From: Diphasiastrum complanatum
Taxonomy: Eukaryota > Streptophyta > Lycopodiopsida > Lycopodiales > Lycopodiaceae
Reading direction: 5' to 3'
NCBI GenBank assembly: GCA_029204225.1
Contig: CM055111.1
Span: 30,232,717-30,296,716, forward strand
Length of the DNA: 64,000 nt
Positions 48,943 through 63,355 of the stretch are shown here, in pieces; position 1 is the stretch's first letter; each line of letters starts with the position of its first letter. The notes beneath the pieces were generated by a model. It did not search any database, had not been told where the DNA came from, and saw only the letters and a program-made list of their open reading frames with translations. A program made the position numbers and the translations under genes.

Positions 48943-50434
48943 AAGTCATACTTAATGGGTTAAAGGAGGAATATGACAACCTTGTTCAGAGTTATGCCAT
49001 TAAGGAGGAGCTACCAAGTTTGGAAGCACATTTCTGAAGAATCAAGACAAGAGTATAAACTCTTGAAAATGGAAAGACTGTCTCTCAACATTGATGGTAA
49101 AGCCCTCTTTACCGAAGACAAGCACAAGTCAAGAAGTAAGAATCAACACCAACCCTCTTCAAGCAAGAACAATCTTATTTCCAAGGAGAAAGGAGAAGAG
49201 GATGAGTCCTCTCAAGCTTTCACATCCAAGAAGAAGAAGAAAAACATCAAGTGTTTCTTTTGTGGCAAGAAGGGGCATTACACCACCAATTGCTTCAAGA
49301 AGAAGAGTCAATTTAAGCAAGCCAACATTTCCAATGAAGAGAAGGAAGATGCTCATGCAAGTGATTGAGAGAGATCTCTTATGGTCTCGAGTTTTTCTTC
49401 ATCACCTTTCAAGAAGGATGGTTCATGGTACATCGACAGTGGAGCTTCCTCACATATTTGTAGCTCCAAGCATTCTTTTTCATCGATGACACCTTATGAA
49501 GGAGCCAAGAAGTCCATCTACATAGCAAATGATCGTGAGTGTGATACTGAAGGCATAGGAACCATTCCCTTAAAGCTTTCATCATCAAAAGTTCTTTCTT
49601 TGTCTAAAGTACTTTTTGTTCCTAAGTTAACAAAAAATCTTATTAGTATTGGGCAATTGCTTGATAGTGGACTAGATGTGAATTTCAATGTCGATACATG
49701 TACAATCAAAAAGCATGATGAGATCCTTGCATTTGGGTCTAGATATGGTGGAATCTACAAGCTTGATCCCAAAGAGTATGCTAACTCTTGTGATGGTGCT
49801 TTTGCTTCTCATATTTCTTTTTAGGAACTATGGCATAGAAGGTTGGGGCACCCTAACTATAGTTCTATGGTGTCCATGGTCAAGAAAGCCAAAGCTATTG
49901 GCGTGCCTAATCTTATCTCCAAAAATTTCAAGCCATGTGAGGCTTGTGCCATATCTATATTTCATAAGAAGCCTTTTTCAAATTCATCTAATAAGACTAC
50001 ACATCCATTGGAGCTCATACACTCAGATGTGCACTTCTCATCTTCAAAGAGCAAGGGTGGTGCTACTTGCTATGTAACTTTCATTGATGATTTCACAAGA
50101 TTTACTTGGTTATATCTTCTAGCTTCAAAGTCTATGGTGTTTGACTATTTCCTAAAGTTCAAAGCTCTAGTTGAAAAGCAATTTTCATACAAAATCAAGA
50201 TTCTTAGAAGTGATGGAGGTGGTGAGTACACTTCCAATAAATTTCATGATTATTGTGAGCTTGAAGGCATTAAAAGAGAGTTTTCTTGTGCATATACATC
50301 ATCTCAAAATGGGGTGGCTGAAAGGAAGCATAGAACCTTGTGTGAATGTGCCAAAACCATTAGAATTGAGGCATCCTTGCCAAAAGACTTTTGGGGTGAG
50401 GCCATCAATTGCTCAAACTATCTTTGCAATTGAC
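48943..50434 (+). pseudogene. Copia F gag end, protease, integrase (broken)
   Basis: Gag remnant (YDNLVQSYAIKEELPSLEAH), a stop and shift, then a complete zinc knuckle CFFCGKKGHYTTNC (about 49254-49293). TGA at 49366. Protease WYIDSGASSHIC (about 49430). TAG at 49822. Preintegrase ELWHRRLGHPNYSSMVSMVK; integrase LIHSDVHFSSSKSKGGATCY, ILRSDGGGEYTSNKF and SSQNGVAERKHR give a full D, D, E set. It ends at TGA 50432 where G has an Arg codon (CNR). Confidence 0.87.
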
Positions 50435-52440
50435 TCCCTCATGTTGCACTTGGAGGAAAGTCACCATATAAAGCACTTTATTTGAAGAAACCTAAGGCTG
50501 ATCACCTTAGAGTATTTGGATGCATATGCTTTGTCCATATTCCCTTGGAAACGAGAAATAAGGATGATCCTTGTGCAAGCAAAGGAGTAATGGTTGGATA
50601 TTCATCCAACAAGAAAGCCTATCGAATCTACATGCTCTCTACTTCTAAAGTAATTGAAAGTAGAGATGTAGTTTTTCATGAAGAAGAAAAGTGCAATCTT
50701 AGAGGGGCCGAGATCAAGCAACCTCAAAATCTATCACCTTTTGTTATTGAAGACAATCAACATATGGAGGAGTCGAGATTCGAAGATGAAAGTCCTCGGA
50801 TTTTCACTCCTAGAAGATCCATGAGGGAGAGATCCGAGCCTAAGAGGCTCACTTATGATGACAAAGGAAAGCAAGTGAATCTTGATTTCACTTATGCTTA
50901 TTTTGTTTCTCATGAGGAGCCCAAGGATGTCCAAGAAGCCCTCAATACCAAGGAGTGGTATGAGGCCATGAAGATTGAATATGATGCCTTGATCACCAGC
51001 CACACATGGGAGCTAGTGGATCCACCACCTAACATGCACATCATTGGATGCAAGTGGGTGTTCAAGATCAAGTACAATCATGATGGCTCCATCAACAAGT
51101 ACAAGGCAAAAAATTATGTGCTAAACGATTTGCACAAATATATGGCCTTGACTATGAAGAAACCTTTGCTCATGTAGCAAAGATGGTGACAATAAGAATC
51201 ATAATCTCTCTTGCCTTATTCTTGAAGTGGAAATTGTATCAACTTGATGTCTCCAATGCTTTTTTGAATGGCTATCTTGAGGAGGAGATTTACATGGAAC
51301 AACCTCAAGGATTCATCAAGGATAAATCTAAGGTGTGTTTGCTATTTAGAAGTTTTTATGGCTTGAAGCAAGCATCTAGATCATGGTATTCAAGACTCAA
51401 CAACTTTCTACTTTCATTAGGATTTATGCTTAGTGACTATGATCCTTCTATGTACTTAAAATTTGATGGTAGTAATATTGTCATTCTTCTAATCTATGTA
51501 GATGACATTATTCTTAGTGGAAGTTGTTTGATGCTAGTTCAAGAAACTAAGGATGCATTAGGAGGAGAATTTAAAATGCAAGATCTAGGAGAGATCCATT
51601 ACATTTTACGCCTTGAGATTGATTTTCATGAAGAGTATGCTTTTATTTGTCAATCTAGATATGTCTTTTCTATGTTGAGGAAATTCAATATGCAAAACTG
51701 TAAAGGCATAGATACTCCCATGGAGCAACATATAAAAGACCCTATTAAAGGTAATGAAAGATCCTTCGAGGACATCACACTTTATAGGAGTCTTATAGGC
51801 TCCTTAATTTGGATTACTATCACTAGACCCGATTTGAGCTATTGTGTGCACAAATTGAGTCAATTTATGCATGATCCTAAGATCCAACATTGGAAGATGG
51901 CCAAGAGAGTTCTAAGATATGTATCTTCTACTCAAGATTATGGTTTATTGTACAAGAATGAAGATCTAACCATTGTTGGCTATTCAGAATCCGATTTTGC
52001 AAGTGATAAAATGGATCGAAAGTCCATTAATGCATATGCTATCTTTCTTGGAGGCAATCTTGTGTCTTGGCTTTCAAAGAAGCAAGATAGCATATCCCTA
52101 TCTTCTTGTGAGGCCGAGTACAAAGCACTCACTACAACAACTAAACAGGTGCTTTGGATCAAGAGGTTAATCATGGAGCCAAAGTGCATCAAAGAGGATG
52201 ATCTTCCCTTGATCAAGTGTGACAACATATCGGCCCAAGCACTTGCAAACAATCCTATTTTTCATGCAAGAAGCAAGCATATAGAAGTGAACACCATTTT
52301 GTAAGGAAAAAGCTCATTGGAGGTGAAATCAACTTGGAACATGTCGACACATCTTCATGTATTGTCGATCTTCTCACAAAGCCACTTTGAAAAGGTGCCT
52401 TCACAAAGCAAGATCTAATCTTGGTCTTATCTCAAGATCG
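50435..52440 (+). pseudogene. Copia F RT and RNase H (broken)
   Basis: Open 50482-51177 (YKALYLKKPKADHLRVFGCI, SRDVVFHEEEK, ALNTKEWYEAMKIEYDALIT), with frame lost near 51110. Open again 51183-52304: YQLDVSNAFLNGYLEEEIYM, SFYGLKQASRSWYSRLN, LLIYVDDIILSGS (YVDD), LIGSLIWITITRPDLSYCVH, SISLSSCEAEYKALTTTTKQ, FHARSKHIEV. A shift near 52296, then SCIVDLLTKPL and TGA 52388. Many lesions; non-autonomous. Confidence 0.87.
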
Positions 52441-52476
52441 ATGCTTGATCCACACTAGATACCTTTTTAGGAGGAG

Positions 52477-53116
52477 TGTTGAAATATTGGAAAAATCTAT
52501 CTAATGTTGTAAGTAGGGGTCCTAAAAATGCCAAAGATGAATTGAGCTCTTTTGGCTTAGTAAAGACTCATCTTAGAATAAAATATTCAAGGTAGGCAGA
52601 AGTAGAAACTCGAGCTACCATAGGAATTGCCATTTGTACTTTGCATGCCACATTTAATGCATGAAAATACTAGGTGGCACAATTAGACATATTGAGGTGG
52701 CTTGAATAAGTCTAGATAGCTTGAGAGGTGGATTCATAACTCCAATTCAACTCAAAGTAGGAGGAGAGTCCATGGATCTATATATATGTGATGTACTCTC
52801 ATTGAGAAGATGGTGATTTTTGTGTGTAATGCAAATTTGGAGACTAAGCTCTTTGTGCCATCTCTCTCTAGTCAAGTTTGTACATTCACTTTCTCTCTCT
52901 AGCCGAGTTGAGACATTTATTGTACTTAGTTTCATGTTTTAAATGCATCTTACATGTGTGAGAGTATTTTGTGAATAGATCTTGCTTGCAACACAATAAT
53001 ATTGCTTGTATGATCAACTTTCCTATTGTCAATCAATGCTAGTTTGATCTTTATGGTATTATTGGGCTTAGGAGGTCAAAAGTACATGTGTAGAGCATCC
53101 CACATGTGTGAATTTA
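52477..53116 (+). repeat. Copia F 3' LTR
   Basis: Starts TGTTGAAATATTGGAAAAAT. It ends near CACATGTGTGAATTTAATTG, comparable with the end of G's LTR (CACACGTGTGAAATTCAACA) but lacking the last bases. Contains CT/AG words (TCTCTCTCTAGTC, near 52861 and 52893). Confidence 0.75.
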
Positions 53117-55541
<2,425 letters not shown>

Positions 55542-56509
55542 TTAGCAGGTATCCCATATTTGTGCTGAAAATTGTGTACTCTTGCTTCGGTAAGAATATA
55601 GAAGCAAGAGCAAATTGCACAAAGCTTTTCCCTCATTTAATTTTTTTTTTTTAATAGATTGGTCAAAAATGTCTTTTCTTTTATTCCAAACTCGTTCAGT
55701 CTTGATTAATGAAAGACAACGATCCTCCTCCAGTTGCGTCAAAGATATCTTCTGCTCCCGGAGACTATCGTGTTCATCCATTCGCTCGTCATTACTAATG
55801 CAAAACGTTGGAACTTCAAATTCTATTGGTAATATGAGATGCATTCCATACACAAGATAGTATGGAGTCTGCCTAGTTGTGATCTTTTCGACAGTTCTGT
55901 ATGCCCATAAGACAGATGGTAACTTCTGATTCCAATCAGAAGAATGCGTTTCTGTTACTTTATTCAGAATTTTACATAAAATTCCATTTGCTCGTTCCGT
56001 AAGCCCATTCACTTTTGAATTATATGGTGTGGTTTGGCGATGAGTAATGGAGAAGTATGACAACATAGCCTCGATGGTCTGATTAAGAAAATGGGTTCCC
56101 CTATCGCTAACGAGTTCTAAGGGACATCCATATCGTGTGATAATGTTTTGGAATAAAAACTTTGCTACAGTCCTAGCATCATTTTTAACTATGGTTTCGG
56201 CCTCAACCATCTTGGTAGCATAGTCCGTAGCAACAAGAACGTAACGTCGATGAGTTTTATGCATGATCGGTTTGATAGGCCCTACAAAATCTATCCCCCA
56301 CTTCTCAAAGAGTGATAAGGGAATAATTGGAGTAAGCGGCCAATGTGTTGCGAAGCTGGGTTTTCCCATCCTCTAACATGCATCACATTTTTGAATGAAT
56401 AATTTAACATCTCTATAGATGGTAGGCCACCACTATTTAGCATTGAGGATTTTTTTTGCAATGTTTTTAAGACCATAGTGATCCCCCAAATCTTTCTCAT
56501 GTAATACAC
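55542..56509 (-). mobile_element. Ty3/Gypsy integrase, minus strand, open fragment
   Basis: Minus frame 56369-55542 is open for 275 codons: WGIDFVGPIKPIMHKTHRRY then VLVATDYATKMVEAE (first catalytic Asp at GIDF, TDY region), LELVSDRGTHFLNQ (second), NSKVNGLTERANGILCKILN (Glu), LPSVLWAYRTVEKITTRQTP, YYLVYGMHLILPIEFEVPTF. The adjacent frame up to 56509 carries the zinc-binding part (GGLPSIEMLNYSFKNVMHVR region is HVQxC-like but damaged). The end, after RKDIFDQS, is non-homologous. Confidence 0.88.
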
Positions 56510-56589
56510 TTATTACAATGGTCGTCTCGGTCAGTTCTAAACATCGGCGAAGTCTATCGCCAGCTCCTAATTTATACAATATTTTATCT

Positions 56590-56919
56590 ACTTACGTGAG
56601 TGATTGAGAGATGCCGCTTCCAATCCGGAGGGCCGTCTCAACCACCCCGTGCTCCCCAGCCGATGAGGATTTTCCAGGCCCCCAGAGGTACGGCTACAAG
56701 GAGGTGTAACTGCAATTTCGATCTTATCGATCCTGTCTTTCCATATCCTAGCTCTAGGTGAGGGTCAATAAGGACATCCATTATACTACGGCTGCACTTG
56801 GTAGAGAGGATGGTGCTTACAATTTTCTTAAGATGTCCCTGAGTACTCAATCAACAATGTTAAGGCACAGAAGATGAAGCTAGTACACATACACCAAATA
56901 GAAATAGGACATCATCATA
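56590..56919. other. Unassigned, GC-richer patch
   Basis: Between two minus-strand retroelement fragments. About 56600-56830 is less AT-rich than its surroundings (GGAGGGCCGTCTCAACCACC) and has a 70-codon minus frame without known similarity. Confidence 0.3.
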
Positions 56920-57786
56920 AGATGATCTACCTTAGGATTTTTCTTTTACAACATCTCAAATGGTGTTCTTCCTTCTATTGCAAGATTAGGAAGCCTATTA
57001 CAAAGATAATTTGCACATGCAACTGCTTCTCCCCAAAATTCTTTAGGCAGAGATACTTCTAGCCTAATGGCTTTTGTGCATTCACACAAAGTTCTATTTT
57101 TTCTCTCAGCAATTCCATTTTGTTGAGGAGTATAAGAACAAGAAAATTCTCTTTGTATTCCCTCTTTCTCACAAAAATCTTTAAACTTATTGGAGGTGTA
57201 TTCACCTCCACTATCACTTCTCAAAGCTTTCAACTTGAAAGTAAACTGCTTTTCTACATAAGCTTTGAGAGTAAGGAAAACATCATAAACCATGGCTTTA
57301 GAAGACAACATATAGATCCAAGAATATCTTGTATAATCATCTATAGAGGAAACAAAACAATTTGCTCCTCCTTTGTTTTTGGTTGAAGAGAAATGAACAT
57401 CAGAGTGCAGGAGTTCAAATGGATGTTGTGCTTTGATGCTTGATCTTGGAAAATGCCTTCTGTGTGATTTTGCCAAAGCACAAGCTTCACAAGGTTGAAG
57501 ATCCTTTGATAGTGTCTTTGGTAGTCCAACAACTTTTCCTTCCTTGACCATAGATTGCATGGCTTTGAAATTGGGATGACCCAATCTCCTATGCCACAAA
57601 TCCTCCTGAAGAACCTTGGTCTCATAAGCAATATCTAAAATGTTAGCACTCTCCCTAGAATCTAGTTTGTACAACTTTCCAATTCTAGATCCTCTAGAAA
57701 TAACTTCATTTTCTCTTGAGATTATACACTTATCAACATGAAACTTGACATCCAATCCACTATCATCCACTATATTCATAACAAGT
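56920..57786 (-). mobile_element. Copia C-family fragment (integrase), open
   Basis: Minus frame 57779-56946 is open for 277 codons: DSGLDVKFHVDKCIISRENE (protease end), DLWHRRLGHPNFKAMQSMVK, CEACALAKSHRRHF (HHCC), LLHSDVHFSSTKNKGGANCF, LRSDSGGEYTSNKFKDFCEK, QQNGIAERKNRTLCECTKAI (D, D, E). It ends at GRTPFEML then TAA, with trailing PKVDH to 56922. Closely similar to 24207-25000. No LTRs. Confidence 0.9.
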
Positions 57787-57909
57787 TCAATTTAAGAATA
57801 GCATTTGATCTTTAAGCTTCCTATACAAGGTTAGCAAATGTTTTTACTTAGATTCGCAAACACTCATCCCACACGCGTGAAGGCGAGCATCCTTTGGTAT
57901 AAACATTTG

Positions 57910-58614
57910 TGTGAAGAATTGAAAAAGATTATCTATGTTAGATATAGGGGTCTTATGTTTTTTACATCAAGCATCTAGGTGTAGGATGTTGATAGGAATA
58001 AATTTGGCATAGATGGCAAATTATGCATTTCCACTTGTAATGCCACTATTGAGCCAAAATAGAGTAAGAGGCTAAACACGTGCCAATTAGAGTGTAGACA
58101 AGTGTAAAGCTTTTGTTTGATGAATTCCAAGAGGTCCAATAGGATTTAGAGGTGGAACCTTGTGAGGTCCAATAGGAAATTTAGGTGTGCTTGAATATAG
58201 TCCAATAGAATTAAGAGTTGCATGGATCAATGGTCCAATAGGATCAAGAGGTGACAAAGTATGGTCCAATCATAGTTAAGCATAGTGGTAGCTCGTGGAT
58301 CTACTAGTATCATTGTACTCCTTATTTTGGATCTAATTGATTTGGTGATTTCATGGATTTTGTGAGTTATTGAATTTCTAGCTTTCTCTCTCTACCCGAG
58401 GAGAGCAGCTTGTTTTTACTTAGATTATTTTTTGAATACTTCCCACACGTGTGTGTGAGAGTTGGAAGTGACTGAATGCATGTAGTAGTGTGTTTTTGCC
58501 ATAGAATCAAAGATAGATCTTGAATCTCAATCTAGTCTTGATCTTGGTGCATCTACACACCTTAGGAGATCACAAGTACATGTAGTGGACAATCCACACG
58601 TGTGAAATTCAACA
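57910..58614 (+). repeat. Copia G 5' LTR
   Basis: 705 bp, TGTGAAGAATTG to AAATTCAACA. Contains several short repeats of GGTCCAATAGGA-type words (58130-58265). Compared with the 3' copy it retains CTTCCCACACGTGTGTGTGA near 58438, missing there. Confidence 0.92.
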
Positions 58615-59361
58615 TGGTATCAGAGCCTACCTAAGGTTACCATGCATTTTGAACATCTAAGTGAAGAATTTTCATCAATCTTGAGCCAGAAGTTGTCAAG
58701 GCCCATTTTCCTAGCTATCTTGTTCAATCTTGGATCAAAAGAGATCAAAAGGACATTGATTGGGTCTGACCTGGTACTGTATGGAATCAGGTGCTCAGAC
58801 ATGTGTGAGGAATATCCAATTTCATTTTGGAAGTTCTCTCTCATGCTTGATCCATTTATCTTGCTTGATAGCTTGTTTTGAAGCTATTTTTGTCTAGTTT
58901 CTGATACAATCAGTTTCATTCCATTTGGTTGTGCCAATCAAAAGTTATAAGCTTTTGAAGAGGATTAGGTAGGGCACCTAGACCTAGGTGGACACATTTG
59001 GTTTGGTCAAGAGATTGCTTGTTTGATCCAAAATCACAGTCAAAAGCTTACCAATCTCATCTATATGTGATCTAGGCACTGTTTTGAGATCTTAGCCATT
59101 TTGTTTCATGCAATATCATTGTATTTAAGTCAAATTTGTTTTCTTAGTGTATTTCACATGTGATAAGAGTGTTTGATCCTAACTTTGCCTATACTCCATC
59201 ATTTGATGTGAAATAGATATTGTTTTAGAGAGATTTGTGTAGCTAGTGAGAATCAATTCACAAATAGTTGCAAGATCTTTCACTATTATTGGATCCTATT
59301 GAGAGTGTGTAGCAACATTTATTGTTCATCATTTGAGTTTTCTTCACTTCAAATTTCTTCA

Positions 59362-62300
59362 ATGGGTTCATCCTTGTTGGAACCAAGTGAAAGATTGACC
59401 ACTTCAAATTATTCAATTTGGAAAATGAGGATGGAGTCCATCTTGATCCTTCAAGACATGATGGACATAGTTCTTGGCCTTGAAGAAGAACCACAAGTTC
59501 TTCAAGAGGTTAAAAAATACAAAAAGAGAGCTAGGATGGCTCTCCACCACATTAAGATGAATGTCTCTAATGAGATATTGAGGGAGATAGGTACTTGTAC
59601 AGCAGCCAAAGAAGCTTGGGATTGTCTCAAGACTATCTATGAGGCTAAGAATACCTCTAGGCTTCTCACTCTTAGGAATCAAATCTTTAAAAGTAGCCAA
59701 AAGAGTGATGAGAGTGCATCTAGTTATGTTTTGAGAGTAAAAGATATTCATAGAGAACTTGCTTGTATTGGTGATTCCATCAATCAAAATGAGCTAGTTC
59801 AAGTCATTCTCAATGGCTTAAGAAGTGAATTTGATAACCTTGTCCAATCCTATGCCATTAAGGAGGAGCTACCAAGTTTGGAGGCTCTCCAAAGTGTGCT
59901 AATTTCAGAAGAATCAAGACAAGAGTACAAGCTCTTGAGGATGGACAAGCTTTCTCTCACTCATAATGATGGCAAAGCTCTCTTTGCCAAGGATAAGCAC
60001 AAAGGGAGGAGCAAGAACCAACATCAACAATCCTCAAGCAAGGACAAAGTCAAATCCAAAGACAAAGATGAGGAGGAAGATGATTCCTCTAATGCTTCAT
60101 CATCCAAGCTCAAGAAGAAGAAGATCAAGTTCTTTTATTGTGGCAAGAAAGGTCATTATGCCACCAATTGCTTCAAGAAGAAGAATCAACTCAAGCATGC
60201 CAACATTACCAATGAGAAGGGAGACACTATTGCAAGTGATGGAGGGGGATCTTTTATGGTCTCTAGTTTCTCATCTACTCCTTTCAATAATGACAACCTA
60301 TGGTACATTGATAGTGGAGCCTCTTCACATATGTGTAGCTCCAAGGACTCTTTCTCTTCTATTGCACCTTATGATGGAGTCAAGAAATCAATATACACTG
60401 CAAATGATTTTGAGTGTCCTATTGAAGGCATAGAGAACATTCCCTTGAAGCTTGCATCCTCTAAAGTTCTTTCTCTCTCTAAAGTTCTTTATGTACCTAA
60501 GCTTACCAAGAATCTTATTAGTGTTGGCCAATTGCTTGATAATGGCCTTGATGTAAAATTCAATGTTGATACTTGCACTATCAAGAAGAATGATGAGATA
60601 CTTGCATTAGGATCTAGATTTGGTGGCATCTATAAACTAGATCCAAATGAGTATGTGAATGCTTGTAATGTTGCTCTTGTGAACAAGCTCTCTATGGAGG
60701 AATTATGGCATAGGAGGTTGGGACATCCCAACTACAAATCCATGCTCTCTATGATCAAAGAAGCCAAAGCTATTGGCTTGCCAAAATCACTCTCCAAGAA
60801 GATCAAGCCTTGTGAGGCTTGTGCTATTTCTAAATCTCACAAAAAGCCATTTACAAGATCTTCTATCAAAAGCAAGCATCTTTTGGAGTTAATCCACTCG
60901 GATGTGCATTTCTCATCAACTACAAGCAAGGGAGGAGCCACTTGTTTTATTACTTTCATTGATGATTACACAAGATTCACCTGGATATATCTTCTTGCTT
61001 CTAAATCTAGGGTGTTTGATCATTTCCTTATTTTCAAAGCTTATGTAGATAAGCAATTCTCATTCAAGATTAAAGCTCTTAGAAGAGATGGAGGTGGTGA
61101 ATATATCTCCAATAAATTTCAAGATTTTTGTGAGCTTGAAGGCATTAAAAGAGAGTTTTCTTGTGCCTACTCTCCATCTCAAAATGGAGTGGCCGAGAGA
61201 AAGAATAGATCTCTATGTGAATGTGCAAAATCTATGAGAATTGAGGCATCTTTGCCCAAAGATTTTTGGGGAGAAGCCATTAATTGTGCAAATTATTTTT
61301 GCAATAGGCTCCCACATATAGCTCTTGGAGGAAAGTCACCATATGAAATCTTATTTTTGAAGAATCCTAAGGTTGATCACCTTAGAGTTTTTGGATGCTT
61401 ATGCTTTGTCCATATTCTCTTGGAAACAAGGAAGAAGGAAGATCCTAGTGCATGCAAAGGGATCATGGTTGGATACTCATCCACCAAGAAGGCCTATAGA
61501 GTCTTTATACTCTCTACTTCTCAAGTTATTGAAAGTAGAGATGTTGTCTTTCACGAAGATCAACACTCATCTTTTGAAGAGGCTGAGATCAAGAAATCTA
61601 TGGATGCATCATCAATTATTGATTTTGAAGACAATCATGATGTGATGGGGTCAAGATTTGAAGAAGACTCTCCTCGGATTTTCTCACCAAGAAGATCCAT
61701 GAGAGGTAGATCCGAGCCTAAGAGGCTCTCATATGTTGACAAAGGCAAACAAGTGGATCTTGATTCCACTAATTATGTTTTTTATGTCTCTCATGAAGAG
61801 TCAAAGAATGTACAAGAGGCACTCAATACCAAGGAGTGGTATGATGCCATGAAGCAAGAGTATGATGCATTGATCACCAACAATACTTGGGAGCTTGTGG
61901 ATCCTCCATCCAACAAGCATGTGATTGGTTGCAATTGGGTATGTCGGATCAAGTTCAATCATGATGGCACCATCAACAAGCATAAAGCAAGATTATGTGC
62001 CAAAGGATTTGCTCAAATCCATGGTCTTGATTATGAGGAGACCTTTGCACCCATTGCAAAGATGGTGACAATAAGAATTCTTATTTCTCTTGCTTGTTTT
62101 TTCAAGTGGAAGGTGTTCCAATTAGATGTATCCAATGCTTTTCTAAATGGTTATCTTGAAGAGGAGATCTATATGGAACAACCACAAGGATTTATCAAGG
62201 ATGAGTCCAAAGTGTGCTTGCTCTTCAAAAGTCTTTATGGACTCAAGCAAGCACCAAGGTCATGGTATTCAAGACTTAATTCTTTTCTTATCTCACTAGG

Positions 62301-62898
62301 ATTTACTCTTAGTGACTATGATCCTTCCATGTATCTAAAGTTTGTTGATAGCAATATTGTCATTCTTCTAATTTATGTTGATGACATTATTCTTTGTGGA
62401 AGTTGTATCAAGCTAGTTGATGAAACCAAGCTAGCACTTGGATGTGAGTTTAAAATGCAAGATCTAGGACAGATGCATTACATCCTAGGCCTAGAAATTG
62501 ATTTTTATGAAAATCATGTCTTTATATGCCAATCTAGATATGCTCACTCTATGTTGAAAAAATTCCATATGGAAAATTATAAGAGCATAGATACTCCAAT
62601 GGAGCAAATTGTAAAAGATCCTAATAAAGGTGATGAAAGATCCTTTGAGGACATCACACTTTTTAGGAGTCTTGTAAGCTCCTTGATTTGGCTCACCATT
62701 ACTAGGCCCGATCTAAGTTTTTGTGTGCACAAATTGAGTCAATTTATGCAAGATCCTAAGATCCATCATTGGAAGATGGCCAAGAGGATTCTAAGATATA
62801 TATCTTCATCTTGTGATTATGGTCTACTCTATAAAAGTGAAGATCTATCCATTATTGGCTACTCGGATTCAGACTTTTCAAGTGACAAGATGGATTGA
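59362..62898 (+). CDS. Copia G Gag-Pol polyprotein (RNase H cut by stop)
   Basis: Chosen start ATG 59362 (MGSSLLEPSERLTTSNYSIW); an upstream in-frame ATG exists at 59299 but lies before the conserved gag start. Order: gag (UBN2-like), zinc knuckle at about 60130 reading FFYCGKKGHYATNC, protease LWYIDSGASSHMC, preintegrase LWHRRLGHPNYKSM and CEACAISKSH, integrase LIHSDVHFSS, LRRDGGGEYISNKF, QNGVAERKNR (D, D, E present), RT QLDVSNAFLNGYLEEEIYM and LLIYVDDIILCGS, and the start of RNase H (IIGYSDSDFSSDKMD). TGA at 62896-62898 replaces the Arg codon (CGA) seen in element F. The knuckle has Phe where the first Cys should be (F has CFFC, A has CFYC). The frame is otherwise open for 1179 codons from this start. 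Confidence 0.95.
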   Translation: MGSSLLEPSERLTTSNYSIWKMRMESILILQDMMDIVLGLEEEPQVLQEVKKYKKRARMALHHIKMNVSNEILREIGTCTAAKEAWDCLKTIYEAKNTSRLLTLRNQIFKSSQKSDESASSYVLRVKDIHRELACIGDSINQNELVQVILNGLRSEFDNLVQSYAIKEELPSLEALQSVLISEESRQEYKLLRMDKLSLTHNDGKALFAKDKHKGRSKNQHQQSSSKDKVKSKDKDEEEDDSSNASSSKLKKKKIKFFYCGKKGHYATNCFKKKNQLKHANITNEKGDTIASDGGGSFMVSSFSSTPFNNDNLWYIDSGASSHMCSSKDSFSSIAPYDGVKKSIYTANDFECPIEGIENIPLKLASSKVLSLSKVLYVPKLTKNLISVGQLLDNGLDVKFNVDTCTIKKNDEILALGSRFGGIYKLDPNEYVNACNVALVNKLSMEELWHRRLGHPNYKSMLSMIKEAKAIGLPKSLSKKIKPCEACAISKSHKKPFTRSSIKSKHLLELIHSDVHFSSTTSKGGATCFITFIDDYTRFTWIYLLASKSRVFDHFLIFKAYVDKQFSFKIKALRRDGGGEYISNKFQDFCELEGIKREFSCAYSPSQNGVAERKNRSLCECAKSMRIEASLPKDFWGEAINCANYFCNRLPHIALGGKSPYEILFLKNPKVDHLRVFGCLCFVHILLETRKKEDPSACKGIMVGYSSTKKAYRVFILSTSQVIESRDVVFHEDQHSSFEEAEIKKSMDASSIIDFEDNHDVMGSRFEEDSPRIFSPRRSMRGRSEPKRLSYVDKGKQVDLDSTNYVFYVSHEESKNVQEALNTKEWYDAMKQEYDALITNNTWELVDPPSNKHVIGCNWVCRIKFNHDGTINKHKARLCAKGFAQIHGLDYEETFAPIAKMVTIRILISLACFFKWKVFQLDVSNAFLNGYLEEEIYMEQPQGFIKDESKVCLLFKSLYGLKQAPRSWYSRLNSFLISLGFTLSDYDPSMYLKFVDSNIVILLIYVDDIILCGSCIKLVDETKLALGCEFKMQDLGQMHYILGLEIDFYENHVFICQSRYAHSMLKKFHMENYKSIDTPMEQIVKDPNKGDERSFEDITLFRSLVSSLIWLTITRPDLSFCVHKLSQFMQDPKIHHWKMAKRILRYISSSCDYGLLYKSEDLSIIGYSDSDFSSDKMD

Positions 62899-63341
62899 AA
62901 GTCTATTAGTTCATACACTATCTTTCTTGGAGGCAATATAATATCTTGGCTTTCCAAAAAGCAAGATACTATATCTCTCTCTTCATGTGAGGCCGAGTAC
63001 AAAGCACTCACTACAACTACCAAAGAAGTGCTTTGGATCAGAGGTTATTAATGGAGCTAAAGTGCATCAAGGAGGATGATCTACCAATCATCAAGTGTGA
63101 TAACATCTCGGCCCAAGCTCTTGCCAATAATCCCATATTTCATGCAAGAAGCAAGCACATAGAAGTGGCACACCATTTTGTGAGAGAAAAGCTTATTGGA
63201 GGAGAAATCTATTTGGAGCATGTCAACTCGTCCTCTTGTATTGCCGATCTACTCACCAAGCCTTTGAGCAAAAGTGCTTTCATCAAGATAGATCTAATCT
63301 TGGAGTTATATCAAGATCAATGCTCAAATCTTCATAGATAA
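62899..63341 (+). pseudogene. Copia G RNase H remainder (after stop, with frameshift)
   Basis: Continues in the original frame as KSISSYTIFLGGNIISWLSK and DTISLSSCEAEYKALTTTTK. It then loses one base near 63038 (GGATCAGAGG versus GGATCAAGAGG in F). In the new frame it reads ELKCIKEDDLPIIKCDNISA, FHARSKHIEVAHHFVREKL and SCIADLLTKPLSKSAF to TAG 63339-63341. Two point lesions are the only visible reading-frame defects of the element. Confidence 0.92.
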
Positions 63342-63355
63342 TTTTTTAGGAGGAG

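Larger units (their letters stand above)
48943..53116 (+). mobile_element. Copia F, 5'-truncated element
   Basis: Same family as element G. It starts inside gag, equivalent to G at about 59798. The 3' LTR begins at 52477 (TGTTGAAATATTGG) after the purine tract AGGAGGAG and fades near 53116. No 5' LTR or PBS: the left end is fused to a minus-oriented Copia E LTR. Polyprotein parts are listed separately. Confidence 0.88.

Noticed and set aside
58087-58269. 60-codon Pro-rich ORF (also at 63533-63715)
   Set aside because: Both copies are antisense frames of the Copia G LTR repeats, not independent genes.
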